Source of the DNA: Amnibacterium kyonggiense
GTDB lineage: Bacteria; Actinomycetota; Actinomycetes; Actinomycetales; Microbacteriaceae
Direction of reading: 5' to 3'
NCBI RefSeq assembly: GCF_004364555.1
Contig: NZ_SOAM01000003.1
Span: forward strand, 434,001 to 498,000
Length of the DNA: 64,000 nt
The notes under the pieces were generated by a model. That model saw only the letters and a program-made list of their open reading frames with translations. It made no database searches and was not told where the DNA came from. Below are positions 54,532 through 63,776 of this stretch, piece by piece (position 1 is the stretch's first letter; each line of letters opens with the position of its first letter). Position numbers and translations under genes: made by a program.

Positions 54532-54759
54532 GATCCGCTCCCTCGCTCCGGCGGCCCGTCCTAGCGAGCCGGCCGCTCATGAAGGAGGTGTCCGGCCGGT
54601 ACTCATCGGTTCCCCCGCAGCGGAGCAGCCGATCCGAGCCGGCGCCCTGCGAGAACACGCGTCCGCGGCCTCCCGGGTGACGAGGGACGCGAGATCGAGA
54701 TGGTAGGAAGGCAGCCCTGATCGCCACGGGCTGTCGGGAGCGGTGAGTGGAGGGCGGCC

Positions 54760-55899
54760 ATGACCTCGAGCACGTTCCCCGGCCCTCTCGGACCGCTGCC
54801 GGACGCGATCCCACTCGGAGTGGCAGTGTTCCGCGCGCCGTCGGAACGCCCTGCGCCGGTCCGGTTCGCGAGCGGCTTCGAGCGGTTCGAGCAGTTCGTC
54901 CTCGATCAAGGGAACGACCCCGGTCGGCTCGCCCGCGACGTCTCGGCGCTCTGGACGTTCCTCGCCGAGCATCCGGAGGCCCTCGAGTCCCCGGAACTCG
55001 CTCGGGCAGCGGCGATCTTCGCGGGCAATGCCGTCGCGGTCGCGCACCCAGCGGCGACGTGGAAGGTGCGGGACGAGCCGGAGATCGGCACGAGGACGAG
55101 GTCGATCCCCGTCGAGAACCTCGTCCTCATGATGGTGGAGCATCCGGAGCGCCGCGATGGGTTCGTCGGGACGCTCGAGACGTGGGACCAGGAGGATCAG
55201 GACGAGGCGGAGCGCGAGGCGCTCGATCGCGACAGCAGGGAGCCGGTCCTCGTGCTGCCGCCGGAGGGGTTCGAGCGACCTCCCTTCCCGCAGCGGACGT
55301 ACGTCGACGAGCACGGGAACGTGATCGAGTACGGCACGCGGTGGCCGCTCGAGGGGCCGCCGCACGACGCCTACTCCCGGGTCTCGAACCCGGATCGGTT
55401 CGCGCCCCTGCTGCTCGACGTCGACGCGCTCGTCGACCACCTGCAGCGGTGGTACGAGGTGGACGTCCGACGGTCGACGGACGAGGACGGCACCAAGCGG
55501 GTGCACCTCCGGCCGTCGACAGGGTCGTCCCTGACCATCACGGGCACCGCCGAATACGTCCGGGTGACGGCGGGCGCGCTGTACGACGTCGTTCTCCCGG
55601 ACTGCTCCTGCGACGCCTGCGACGAGACCGCCGAGAGCGAAGCGGGTCGCCTCGAGGACACGGTGCTCGCGATCGCCGGCGGTGGCCTGCAGGAGCGCTA
55701 CCCGCTCGGTCGGCGCCGCTGGCTGCACACCCGCGTCGTGCACATCGACGGCGGCTGGAGCGGCGGCAGCGGTGCGCCCGGTCCCGACCGCTCCGCGGAG
55801 CAGCTCGAGCAGGCGGCGGCCACGCTCCGGTCCCTCGACGACGGCTGGTGGCCGGCCTGGACGCTGCGCGCCGGCGCCGAGTCGGTGGCCCGGCGGTAG
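54760..55899 (+). CDS. Hypothetical protein with C-terminal DUF6226-like domain
   Basis: 379 residues. The C-terminal half contains the PDCSCDACDET cluster (near residue 285) of DUF6226 actinobacterial proteins. The N-terminal half (RFASGFERFEQFVLDQGNDPGRLARDVSALWTFLAEHP) is a separate helical domain, so this may be a fusion. Three cysteines in CSCDAC could bind metal. The ATG at 54760 has GGAGGG upstream. Function unknown. Confidence 0.7.
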   Translation: MTSSTFPGPLGPLPDAIPLGVAVFRAPSERPAPVRFASGFERFEQFVLDQGNDPGRLARDVSALWTFLAEHPEALESPELARAAAIFAGNAVAVAHPAATWKVRDEPEIGTRTRSIPVENLVLMMVEHPERRDGFVGTLETWDQEDQDEAEREALDRDSREPVLVLPPEGFERPPFPQRTYVDEHGNVIEYGTRWPLEGPPHDAYSRVSNPDRFAPLLLDVDALVDHLQRWYEVDVRRSTDEDGTKRVHLRPSTGSSLTITGTAEYVRVTAGALYDVVLPDCSCDACDETAESEAGRLEDTVLAIAGGGLQERYPLGRRRWLHTRVVHIDGGWSGGSGAPGPDRSAEQLEQAAATLRSLDDGWWPAWTLRAGAESVARR

Positions 55900-55918
55900 C
55901 GGCCGCGCCTGCCGTGCC

Positions 55919-55946
55919 GATCGGCGATCGGCGATCGGCGATCGCC
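55919..55946. repeat. Four-copy 7-base tandem repeat
   Basis: GATCGGC repeated three times and then GATCGCC, directly after the DUF6226-like gene, in the 70-base gap before the convergent amidohydrolase. It is slip-prone and can pair with itself; no function known. Confidence 0.7.
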
Positions 55947-55969
55947 TGAAGGTGCGGCGTGAGCCTCCC

Positions 55970-56953
55970 CTACGCGACCCCGAGCAGCGTCCGAGCGTTC
56001 CCGCTCGTGAAAGCGATCCGGGACGCGTCGTCCGGGAACTCGGCCAGGAACGCGTCGATCTGCGCCCGGGTCGGGTGCTGGAACGGGTAGTCCGTCGAGA
56101 ACAGGAGCCGGTCCGGCGTCGTGATCGACAGCGCGTGCCGGAGCATCGCCGGGTCGAGCATGCCGGAGGCGGTGATCCACACGTTCTCGCGGAGGTACTC
56201 CGTGATCGAGCGCTGGAGCCCCGCGGCCCGGGCGAGCCCGTCGGCGCGGTCGTGCCAGAACAGCAGCAGCTCGCCCCAGTGGCCGAGCACGAGCCGCAGG
56301 CCGGGGTGCCGATCCAGCACGCCGGCCGCCATGAGCCGGAGCGCCGCCGTGCCCGCCTCGAGGTGCCAGCCCCACGCGAAGGTGGCGAGCGCGAGGTCCG
56401 GCAGCTCGTCGATCCCGGCGTAGGCCGTCTCCCGCACCGCCCGCGGCGGCACCTGCGGGTGGATGAAGATCGGGAGCCGGCGCTCCTCCGCGACCGCCCA
56501 GACGTCCTCGAACTGCGGACCGTCGAGCGGGACGTCGCCGGTCCTGCCGTAGACCATCGCCCCCACGACCCCGAGGGCGGCGGCGCGCTCGAGCTCCGCC
56601 GCCGCGGCGGCCGGATCGGCGAGGGGCAGCGTCGCGAATGCACGGAGCCGGTCCGGCGCAGCGGCGACCGCGGCCGCAGCGCGGTCGTTCGCGTCCCGGC
56701 TGAGCGGCACTGCGTCCGCGGCGTCGAGGCCGTGGGTCGCTGGCGGCGCGAGGGAGACGACCTGCACGGCGAGCCCCTGCTCGTCCATCGCGGCCAGGCG
56801 CCCGGCCCCGAGGTCGCCGAGCCGCTCGGCCGCGTCCCCGAAGTCGTTCAGCGCGAGGCTCGGGTCGCGCCGCTCGGGCGGGAGCGCGCGGGCGGCGCGG
56901 TCGATCCCGTCGAGCACCCAGTGCTCCTCCACGCCGATGAGCGCTGCGGACAT
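55970..56953 (-). CDS. Amidohydrolase family protein (ACMSD-like)
   Basis: 327 residues, amidohydrolase_2 fold: VEEHWV at the N-terminus (the first His pair is reduced to E-H), IFIHPQ, VLGHWGE and FSTDYPF with a likely metal aspartate. Closest pattern is the ACMSD/gamma-resorcylate decarboxylase group, which act on carboxylated aromatics. The substrate is not known. It is divergent from the TetR gene, whose operator probably controls it. Confidence 0.83.
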   Translation of the reverse strand: MSAALIGVEEHWVLDGIDRAARALPPERRDPSLALNDFGDAAERLGDLGAGRLAAMDEQGLAVQVVSLAPPATHGLDAADAVPLSRDANDRAAAAVAAAPDRLRAFATLPLADPAAAAAELERAAALGVVGAMVYGRTGDVPLDGPQFEDVWAVAEERRLPIFIHPQVPPRAVRETAYAGIDELPDLALATFAWGWHLEAGTAALRLMAAGVLDRHPGLRLVLGHWGELLLFWHDRADGLARAAGLQRSITEYLRENVWITASGMLDPAMLRHALSITTPDRLLFSTDYPFQHPTRAQIDAFLAEFPDDASRIAFTSGNARTLLGVA

Positions 56954-56971
56954 GCGAGCTCCTCCCCGCCG

Positions 56972-57017
56972 GAGCGCGTTCGCTCACCGACCGTGGAGCG
57001 AACGTAGCACTTCGCTC
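56972..57017. promoter_or_regulatory. Putative TetR operator (two inverted repeats)
   Basis: GAGCGAA-N8-TTCGCTC (56996-57017) and, just upstream, GAGCG-N4-CGCTC (56972-56985), all sharing the GAGCG half-site. They lie between the divergent amidohydrolase and TetR genes, with the tetR -10 at 57026-57031. A regulator binding here could control both. Confidence 0.6.
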
Positions 57018-57037
57018 AACGCTTGTAGAGTGAAGGG

Positions 57038-57580
57038 GTGAGCGACCCCCTGACCCGCGCGGAGCGGCGTGCGGCGACGGCCGCCCGCATCCTCGCGGCG
57101 GCCCAGGTCGAGTTCGGGCTGCACGGCTCGGACGGCGCCACGGTGCGCTCGATCGCCCGCCGAGCCGGGGTCGACCCGTCGCTCGTGCTGCAGCACTACG
57201 GCTCGAAGCAGGGGCTCTTCGCGCTCGCCGTCCGACCGGTGGACGAGGTCTCCCGCGCCGACGCCCCCGCGCATCTGAGCGAGGTGCTCGGCATGCGCCT
57301 CCGGGAGCTGCCGCCCGAGACGCGGGCGCTCATGCGCTCGATGCTCACCTCGCCGGAGGCGGCCGGCGTGATGCGGACCTATCTGCAGGACCGGGTCGAC
57401 GCCCTCGCGGGCGCGAGCGATGCGGAGGACGCCGAGCTCCGCGCAACCGTGCTCGTCTCCACGATCCTCGGGCTCACGATCGCGCGGCACTTCGTCGGTC
57501 TCGCGGCGCTCGAGGGCCTCGAGCAGGACCGGATCGAGGCCGTCGTCGAGCCCTGGCTCGCGTCGCTGCTCGACGCCTGA
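57038..57580 (+). CDS. TetR family transcriptional regulator
   Basis: 180 residues. N-terminal HTH (RILAAAQVEFGLHGSDGATVRSIARRAGVDPSLVLQHYGSKQGLF) and a helical C-terminal ligand domain. It probably represses the divergent amidohydrolase gene and itself through the inverted repeats upstream. The GTG at 57038 lies 6 bases after TAGAGT, consistent with leaderless initiation. Confidence 0.9.
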   Translation: MSDPLTRAERRAATAARILAAAQVEFGLHGSDGATVRSIARRAGVDPSLVLQHYGSKQGLFALAVRPVDEVSRADAPAHLSEVLGMRLRELPPETRALMRSMLTSPEAAGVMRTYLQDRVDALAGASDAEDAELRATVLVSTILGLTIARHFVGLAALEGLEQDRIEAVVEPWLASLLDA

Positions 57581-57586
57581 CCGGGC

Positions 57587-59278
57587 TCAGCCGGCTGCGG
57601 CGGGGATCGGATCGCCGATGCCGACGACCGCCAGCTGCATGTTGTGGTCCGACCCCTGGTACCGCTGGTCGAACCGCCCGTCCACGATCGGCGCGAGGTT
57701 GCGGTAGCTGCCCGGGTGCGGCGAGTTCTTCAGCATGATGTAGTCGATGCGGCTCGTCGGGTACGGATGCCGGACCACGTCGACGGGGTAGTCGGCGTCG
57801 ACGCCGCCCCGGCCGTTGCTGAAGTTGTCCGTGCTGAGGTCGAGGTTCGTCCGGTCCGCGGTCGCCGCCGAGTCGATGTAGCCGTCGGCGAGGAGCTGGA
57901 GGTCCCCCGCGTCGTCCTGCAGCGCCCCGTAGCTGTTGAAGTCGCCGACGAAGACGATCGGCAGCGCGGTGCCGTCTCTCTGCCGCGCCTTGGCGTCCAT
58001 GAAGCGGGCGATCGCGGTCGCCTCCGCCTTCCGTACCCGCCCGTTGTCGTCGCCGACCGGCAGGTGGATGGAGACCGCGAAGAAGCTGCGCCCCTGCCCG
58101 CCGGACGGGTCGACGAAGTGGAAGCGCGCCCAGGACCCGGCCTCGTTCCCCATCGAGGACGGCCAGGCCGACCCGGTCAGGTCGCGGGGCGAGATGAACC
58201 CGGCTTCGTCGACCGCGAGCTTCGCGGGGTCGTAGAACAGCTCCGAGTCGACGTACGAGTTCGCGTGCGCGTAGACCCACGCGTTCGCGTCCGGCCGCGC
58301 GATCGCGTACGGCACCGGAGCCTGCGCCAGGGCGCGCTGCAGGGTCTGGTACTGCTCGACGCACTGCAGCTTCCCGCTCGGGTTCAGGCAGTCCGGCACG
58401 ATCCGCGCCGTCGTCAGCTCCTGCACGCCGAGCAGCGCCGGCGCGTGCGCCTCGATGTTCGCGACGACCTTCGGCAGGCGCTGATCCCAGCGGTTCTGCG
58501 GGGCGTAGCCGGCGCTCGCGGTGACGCTCTGCACGTTCCAGGTCGCGACCGACAGGGAGGTCGTCGGGGCGGTGTCCGCGGCCATCCCCGCGAGGGACCA
58601 GGTGCCCGACGGGGTGAGCGTGTACTTGTCGGCCGCCGAGTACCGGTAGCCGTCGGGCAGGTCGGCGCGACGGGAGTTCGTCTGCGCCACCTTGACGAAC
58701 ACGACGTTGCCCGTGCCCGCGCCGATCACGCCGCGCAGGGACCGCGGGACGGTGAGCACGGCGGAGTGCACCGCGGCCGGCATCCACGGCGTGCTGAAGT
58801 GGTGGATGTCGGTCGTGGTGTCGGCGCCGGCGAGCACCTTCACGCTGCGCGCCTGACCGCCGCCCGTCCAGGACACAGCGATCCGGTCCGGGCCCGCGGG
58901 CACCGCCCGCACGGACGTGATGCGCGTCGGCATCCACTGGGCCGCTCGTGCGGTCCGCCGCGGACTCGTCGCGGACACCCCGCGCGCGGAGACGCGGACC
59001 GAGTAGGTCCTTCCGTTCACCGCGCGCGGGAGGCGGACCGAGGTCGAGCGCGTCGTCAGCGTGCGGTCGAGGCGCGTGCCCGTCCCCCAGCGCACCGCGT
59101 AGCCGGTCGCACCCGGGACGGCGGTCCACGCCGCGCTGATCTGCGCGTCGCCGCCGACGACCGAGAGCGCGATCGGCGCCGAGGGGGTCGCCGCGTGGGC
59201 GGTGCTGAGCGATCCGGCGATCCCGACCGCGGCGAGCGCGGTGACCAGGACCGCGGACAGCGAGCGACGGTGGCGCAC
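57587..59278 (-). CDS. Secreted endonuclease/exonuclease/phosphatase-fold protein with FN3-like N-terminus
   Basis: 563 residues. Sec signal (LSAVLVTALAAVGIAGSLSTAHAA), a fibronectin III-like domain (about 30-120), a spacer, then an EEP domain from about residue 285: WNVQSV, the GVQEL metal site, FVGDFNSY and the C-terminal QGSDHNMQLAVVG catalytic His. It could be a secreted DNase, phosphodiesterase or lipid phosphatase. GTG start at 59278 with GGGGGAGG upstream. Confidence 0.85.
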   Translation of the reverse strand: MRHRRSLSAVLVTALAAVGIAGSLSTAHAATPSAPIALSVVGGDAQISAAWTAVPGATGYAVRWGTGTRLDRTLTTRSTSVRLPRAVNGRTYSVRVSARGVSATSPRRTARAAQWMPTRITSVRAVPAGPDRIAVSWTGGGQARSVKVLAGADTTTDIHHFSTPWMPAAVHSAVLTVPRSLRGVIGAGTGNVVFVKVAQTNSRRADLPDGYRYSAADKYTLTPSGTWSLAGMAADTAPTTSLSVATWNVQSVTASAGYAPQNRWDQRLPKVVANIEAHAPALLGVQELTTARIVPDCLNPSGKLQCVEQYQTLQRALAQAPVPYAIARPDANAWVYAHANSYVDSELFYDPAKLAVDEAGFISPRDLTGSAWPSSMGNEAGSWARFHFVDPSGGQGRSFFAVSIHLPVGDDNGRVRKAEATAIARFMDAKARQRDGTALPIVFVGDFNSYGALQDDAGDLQLLADGYIDSAATADRTNLDLSTDNFSNGRGGVDADYPVDVVRHPYPTSRIDYIMLKNSPHPGSYRNLAPIVDGRFDQRYQGSDHNMQLAVVGIGDPIPAAAG

Positions 59279-59386
59279 AGGACCTCCCCCGGGACGGCGA
59301 CGTGCCGACGGTAGGCAGCCGGATTCCGGTCCGCTGCCCCCAGTCGGCGGGGCTCCCCGGCGTGTCACCCGGTCGGACGGGCCGAT

Positions 59387-60640
59387 TCAGCCCCTACGGG
59401 CGAACGCGAGCAGGCTGTTAACAGGTTTGACCGCCTGGTCGGGGTCGTTCGGCTGCGGCACCGCGTCGAGCGCGACCGCGTCGACGACCCCGGGGCGGAA
59501 GACGACGCAGTGGGTCGAGCCGCCGAACTGGAAGTGGCCGAGCTCCTCGCCCTTCGCCAGGTGGTACCCCGGCTGCAGCTCGGGGCGGATGCGGCAGGAG
59601 GAGACCTCCACCATCCCGATCGGCACGACCGCGACCAGGCCGATCGCCGGGTCGTCGGCGTCGATGACGATCACGGCTCGGGTGGCGACGTGCGCGAGGT
59701 AGCCCTGCGAGTCGATCGGCTCGACGGCCTCCGCGCCCGTGCTGTCGGCCTCGGAGAAGAACGTCCCCGGGACGACGAAGGCCCGCACGACCGTGCCGGC
59801 GACCGGGCTGTGCCACCGGTGGTAGTTGTTCGCGCTGAGGAAGGCCTGGTACACCGTGCCGCCCACGAAGGCCTCGACCGACGGGTCGCCGGCGAGCATG
59901 TCGGCGAGGGAGTAGGGCTGCCCCTTCAACCAGAAGCGATCGTGGGATCGCGCGCCCGCCGCGATCGCGTAGGGCCGGGACTCGCACGCGTTCACCACGA
60001 CCGCGTCGTCGTCCGGTGCGGCCACCGGCCGTGCGCCGGGCCGGAGGCGCCGGGTGAAGAAGTCGTTCCAGGAGCGGAAGCCGAAGTACTCGGCCTCCGG
60101 GTCGTGCTCGAACTGGTCGAGCCCGATCGTCTTCCGCGCCTGCTCCGACAGCCAGCCGGTCGGGCCGCTGTTCAGCACGTACCGCGAGTCCGGGCCGTCG
60201 AGGAACTCGCACCACGCGGTGAGGACGTCGTGCAGCGCCGCGTTGACGCGGGGGTCTCGGAAGAACGCGAAGCCGGAGGTGGTGGCGCTCGGCCAGTCGA
60301 GGATCGCGCCGAGCGGCGTCGCGGCCATGGAGTCGCCGAACTCGGGCGCGAGCGTCAGCACCTCGTTCATGAGGAGGAGCAGCTCGGACCAGGACTCGAT
60401 CGGCCGGTCGCCGTACTCCTTGCCCTGCGGCGCCTCGCGCACCATGCGCTCGGCGTCCATGCGGAGGATCGCGTCGCCCTCCACGAGGTCCTTGAACCGC
60501 TGGATCGACGGGTGCAGCGGGGCTGGCTCGTGCCCGTGCGCGCGCTCCCGGTGCCGCTGCAGCCAGTCCTCGAGATCGCCCTGCTCGGGCAGCCACCCGG
60601 CCAGACGCTTGACCTCGGACACGGCGGGATCGGTCGTCAC
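59387..60640 (-). CDS. Phosphatidylserine decarboxylase family protein
   Basis: 417 residues. The C-terminal half is a PSD domain whose autocleavage/pyruvoyl site appears as GHFQFGGSTHCVVF (the GST motif; cleavage would fall between G and S). The N-terminal half resembles the domain found with large PSD-like proteins. It may decarboxylate phosphatidylserine or a tryptophan-like substrate. The GTG at 60640 follows TAGGTT (60647-60652) by 6 bases, so leaderless. No phosphatidylserine synthase gene is adjacent. Confidence 0.85.
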   Translation of the reverse strand: MTTDPAVSEVKRLAGWLPEQGDLEDWLQRHRERAHGHEPAPLHPSIQRFKDLVEGDAILRMDAERMVREAPQGKEYGDRPIESWSELLLLMNEVLTLAPEFGDSMAATPLGAILDWPSATTSGFAFFRDPRVNAALHDVLTAWCEFLDGPDSRYVLNSGPTGWLSEQARKTIGLDQFEHDPEAEYFGFRSWNDFFTRRLRPGARPVAAPDDDAVVVNACESRPYAIAAGARSHDRFWLKGQPYSLADMLAGDPSVEAFVGGTVYQAFLSANNYHRWHSPVAGTVVRAFVVPGTFFSEADSTGAEAVEPIDSQGYLAHVATRAVIVIDADDPAIGLVAVVPIGMVEVSSCRIRPELQPGYHLAKGEELGHFQFGGSTHCVVFRPGVVDAVALDAVPQPNDPDQAVKPVNSLLAFARRG

Positions 60641-60716
60641 GCGTGCAACCTAGCCATGCCGGGGTCGGAGGAGTCCACGAATCCGGAGGCGTCCAGGTGG
60701 CCGACAGCCGCGGCGG

Positions 60717-61604
60717 TCAGCCGGTCGGCGGAGCGCCCCGGAGGTGCTCGGCGGCGAGCCGCTCGTACTCCTCATCGCTGAGGTCGTCGAAGCGCTGGGA
60801 CTCACGGCGGTCCGAGCGCAGCCAGCGCACGAACAGCAGCACGACCGCGGGGATGTCGGCGCCCTCCGCGATGCACCACAGCAGGTCGCCCGCGAGCTGC
60901 TGGTCGCGCAGCGGGGAGGGCGCCCAGGTCGGGGCGTGGAGGGCGACGTGCGTCATGCCGTCGACGACCGTCGTGGACAGCCGCAGGAGGATCGCCGGGA
61001 TCGCATCCGCGACGAGCTCCGCGAACGAGATCATGAACTCCGCCACGACGGCGGCGCCCGCGGTCGGGACGAGCGGTTCCGCGAGCGGGATCGCGACCGC
61101 CAGACCGGCCGCCGGGACGACCACGTCGACGAGCGCCGACCCCCACGGGGTCACGCGCAGCCATCCGGAGACCGGCGTGAGCAGCAGCGTGAACACGGCG
61201 AGCGGGACGAGCGGCGCGACGACGAGGTTGCCGAGTGCTCGCGCGGCCCGCGACCCGATCACGCGGTCGACGCGAGCGGTGCCCGCCGGTCCGGTCGCCG
61301 CACGGGCGAGCGTGATCGGTCGACCGAGGACGGCGAGCACCGGCACGACGGTCACGAGCACGACGAGCCGGGTGACGAAGGCGTAGCGGAGCACGGCGCT
61401 GTACACGCCGGTGAAGCCACAGGTGACGAGGAGGTAACCGCCCGCGCCGAGCAGCAGGAAGAGCAGCGTCCGGTGGAGCGGCCAGGCGGCGCCGCGGGCG
61501 CGGGCGCGCCGGACCCCGAGGAGGTAGGCGGCGATCGCCAGGCCCGCGACCACGAGCGCGACCGGGTCGATCCGGACCGCGAGCAGCGCGGCGACCGGGG
61601 GCAT
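60717..61604 (-). CDS. CtaG-type cytochrome c oxidase assembly protein
   Basis: 295 residues, integral membrane protein with about eight helices in the CtaG_caa3 (PF09678-like) pattern: LVVAGLAIAAYLLGVRRARARG, WPLHRTLLFLLLGAGGYLLVT, and the DQQLAGDLLWCIAEGADIPAVVLLFVRW segment. It is thought to help insert copper into oxidase. The ATG at 61604 has GGAG upstream; a longer frame to 61760 adds atypical residues. No oxidase genes are in the window. Confidence 0.82.
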   Translation of the reverse strand: MPPVAALLAVRIDPVALVVAGLAIAAYLLGVRRARARGAAWPLHRTLLFLLLGAGGYLLVTCGFTGVYSAVLRYAFVTRLVVLVTVVPVLAVLGRPITLARAATGPAGTARVDRVIGSRAARALGNLVVAPLVPLAVFTLLLTPVSGWLRVTPWGSALVDVVVPAAGLAVAIPLAEPLVPTAGAAVVAEFMISFAELVADAIPAILLRLSTTVVDGMTHVALHAPTWAPSPLRDQQLAGDLLWCIAEGADIPAVVLLFVRWLRSDRRESQRFDDLSDEEYERLAAEHLRGAPPTG

Positions 61605-61804
61605 CACCCGCTCCGATCGGCACGCACAGGCCGACGGTAGGTCGCCGCCCGTGGGCCGACGTGCGCTGAACCTTGGCGCTGCACTTCGACGTCTGACGGC
61701 TGCCTGAACGCCGGTCGCGCCGCAGCCGGGAGGCTGCGCGACGCCGTGCGACAGTCGCACCCGTCGGCGGACCGTCCGCAGCGACGAACCAGAACGGGGA
61801 GGCG

Positions 61805-63007
61805 ATGCAGCGCAGTCCTGGCCCGGTGCGGCACGCGAGACGGGGCTCCCCCGCGCGGTCCGCGGCGCGATCGGTGCTGCGGGTCATCGCGATCGGCGTC
61901 GCGGTGCTCGTCGCCAGCACCGCGAGCCTGGCGGCGATCTTCGTCCACTCGCTCGACGCGACCGTCGCCTCGAACTCGATCGCGCTCCACGCGCCGCACC
62001 CCGAGCCGCCGCAGCCCCTCGGCGGCGCCTTCAACGTCCTGCTCGTCGGCGCCGACAACGCGCCGAAGCAGCACGGGTTCGGCGCGGCGCGGCAATCGAC
62101 CCAGAACGACGTCGATATCCTCCTGCACGTCCCCGCCGACCATCGGAGCGCCGTCATCCTCAGCATGCCGCGCGACCTGATGGTCGAGCACCCGGCCTGC
62201 GTGGCATCGAACGGGACGAAGGTCCCCGACGGCGGCGAGCAGCCGTTGAACGTCGACCTCGACCGGGGCGGCCTCGGCTGCGTCGTCACGACGGTCGAGC
62301 ACCTGACCGGCCTCTCGATCCCCTACGCCGCGCAGTTCAGCTTCCAGGGCACGATCGCGATGGCGGACGCGGTCGGCGGCGTCCCGGTGTGCACGAACAA
62401 GGCGATCGACGACCCCGACTCCGGGCTCCGCCTGCCGAAGGGTCGCTCGGTCATCTCCGGCCGCACAGCGCTCGCGTACCTCCGCGACCGGCACGGCATC
62501 GGCGACGGCAGCGACCTGTCGCGGATCTCTTCGCAGCAGGCGTACATGTCGTCGCTGCTCCGTCAGTCGGTCAGCGCGGACACCTTCTCGAACCCCGCGC
62601 GGTTGATCGCGCTCGCCACCGCCGTCGCGCGGAACGTGTCGCTCTCCACCTCCATGTCGAAGCCCGACGTGCTCGTCGGGATGATGGTCGCGGTCCTGCA
62701 CATCCCGCTGCACTCGATCGCGCTCGTGCAGCTGCCGACCGAGCCCTACGCGCCGAACCCGAACAAGGTCGTCCCGGCGCCCGCGCTCACCGCGGTGCTG
62801 CTGCACCACCTGCAGGACGACACCCCGGTCGTCCTCGCCGCCGGCACGCACGGCTTCGCCACCTCCGTCAGCGGCGGCGGCACGACGCACCACGCGTCCT
62901 CGACGCCGAAGCCCACGGCGTCGACCCGGCACCACTCGAGCGGGATCAGCGGGCTGAACGGGCAGAACGCCGACCAGAGCAGCTGCTCCGTCGCGGCGGT
63001 GGGCTGA
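61805..63007 (+). CDS. LytR-CpsA-Psr (LCP) family protein
   Basis: 400 residues. Short cytoplasmic N-terminus, one membrane helix (VIAIGVAVLVASTASLAAIFVHSL), then an LCP domain with FNVLLVGAD, the QNDVDILLHV region and SMPRDLMV (retaining the catalytic Arg-Asp), plus YLRDRHG. LCP enzymes attach wall polymers such as arabinogalactan or teichoic acid to peptidoglycan. The R-x-D-T motif common in the first strand is altered. C-terminal tail Ser/Thr/His-rich. Confidence 0.85.
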   Translation: MQRSPGPVRHARRGSPARSAARSVLRVIAIGVAVLVASTASLAAIFVHSLDATVASNSIALHAPHPEPPQPLGGAFNVLLVGADNAPKQHGFGAARQSTQNDVDILLHVPADHRSAVILSMPRDLMVEHPACVASNGTKVPDGGEQPLNVDLDRGGLGCVVTTVEHLTGLSIPYAAQFSFQGTIAMADAVGGVPVCTNKAIDDPDSGLRLPKGRSVISGRTALAYLRDRHGIGDGSDLSRISSQQAYMSSLLRQSVSADTFSNPARLIALATAVARNVSLSTSMSKPDVLVGMMVAVLHIPLHSIALVQLPTEPYAPNPNKVVPAPALTAVLLHHLQDDTPVVLAAGTHGFATSVSGGGTTHHASSTPKPTASTRHHSSGISGLNGQNADQSSCSVAAVG

Positions 63008-63086
63008 TGCCGGCTGCTGCTGCACGGGACGTGATCAGGTGCCGGCGGTCCCGGCGGCGAGGGCATCCGCGACGGAGCGTCGGCGG

Positions 63087-63743
63087 ATGAGCCGGATCCT
63101 GTCCACGGTCGCCCTCGCGGGCGCCGCGCTGCTCCTGTCGGCCTGCTCGTCCCCCGCACCGACGCCCACCGCCACCGCGACGACCACCGTCACTGCGCCG
63201 GCTTCCTCGAGCGCAACCCCGACCTCGTCGACGCCCACCACGAGCTCCTCGTCGATGTCGTCCAGCGCCGCGACGACGGCCGATCCCGGTCGGCCGGCGG
63301 ACCAGTGCCCGGATGCCGACCTCCGCGTGACCTTCGGCGCGCTCGAGGGCGCCGCCGGGACGGGCTACGTGCCGATCGTCTTCACGAACACCGGGGCGCG
63401 GTCCTGCGCGCTCCGCGGGGCGCCCGGCGTCTCGGTCGTCGGGAACGGCGACGGCACCCAGCTCGGGAAGCCGGCGAACCGGGATCAGTCAGGCGCCCAG
63501 GACGTCCGGCTCGATGCGGATGGCGGGCAGGCGCACGCGACGCTCGCGCTCGTCGACTTCTCCCCCAGCGACGGGTCACCCATCAGCGGGTGCACCCCGA
63601 AGCGCGGCGACGGCTACCGGGTGTACCCGCCGCACTCGACGCGCGCGTTCTTCATCCGGAACTCGCAGGCGCTCGCGTGCGACCCGGGTCCCGTCTTCAT
63701 GCGCGTCGAGGTGGTCGCCAGCGGGGCGAGCGGCGCGAAATGA
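63087..63743 (+). CDS. DUF4232 domain lipoprotein
   Basis: 218 residues. Lipoprotein signal MSRILSTVALAGAALLLSACSS with the lipidated cysteine at about residue 20, a long Thr/Ser/Pro linker, then a DUF4232-type beta domain (VTFGALEGAAGTGYVPIVFTNTGARSCALRGAPGVSVV). The ATG at 63087 is chosen because it fits the signal; an in-frame start at 63039 would add 16 residues before it. Function unknown; it is anchored to the outer face of the membrane. Confidence 0.83.
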   Translation: MSRILSTVALAGAALLLSACSSPAPTPTATATTTVTAPASSSATPTSSTPTTSSSSMSSSAATTADPGRPADQCPDADLRVTFGALEGAAGTGYVPIVFTNTGARSCALRGAPGVSVVGNGDGTQLGKPANRDQSGAQDVRLDADGGQAHATLALVDFSPSDGSPISGCTPKRGDGYRVYPPHSTRAFFIRNSQALACDPGPVFMRVEVVASGASGAK

Positions 63744-63776
63744 GCCGGACCGGGAGGTCCGCCCGGCAAGCCCCGG

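Noticed and set aside
54580-54681. Small ORF behind a perfect GAAGGAGG near 54581
   Set aside because: The ribosome-site-like bases lie inside the ORF rather than before its ATG, and the predicted peptide is low-complexity, so it is not a convincing gene.
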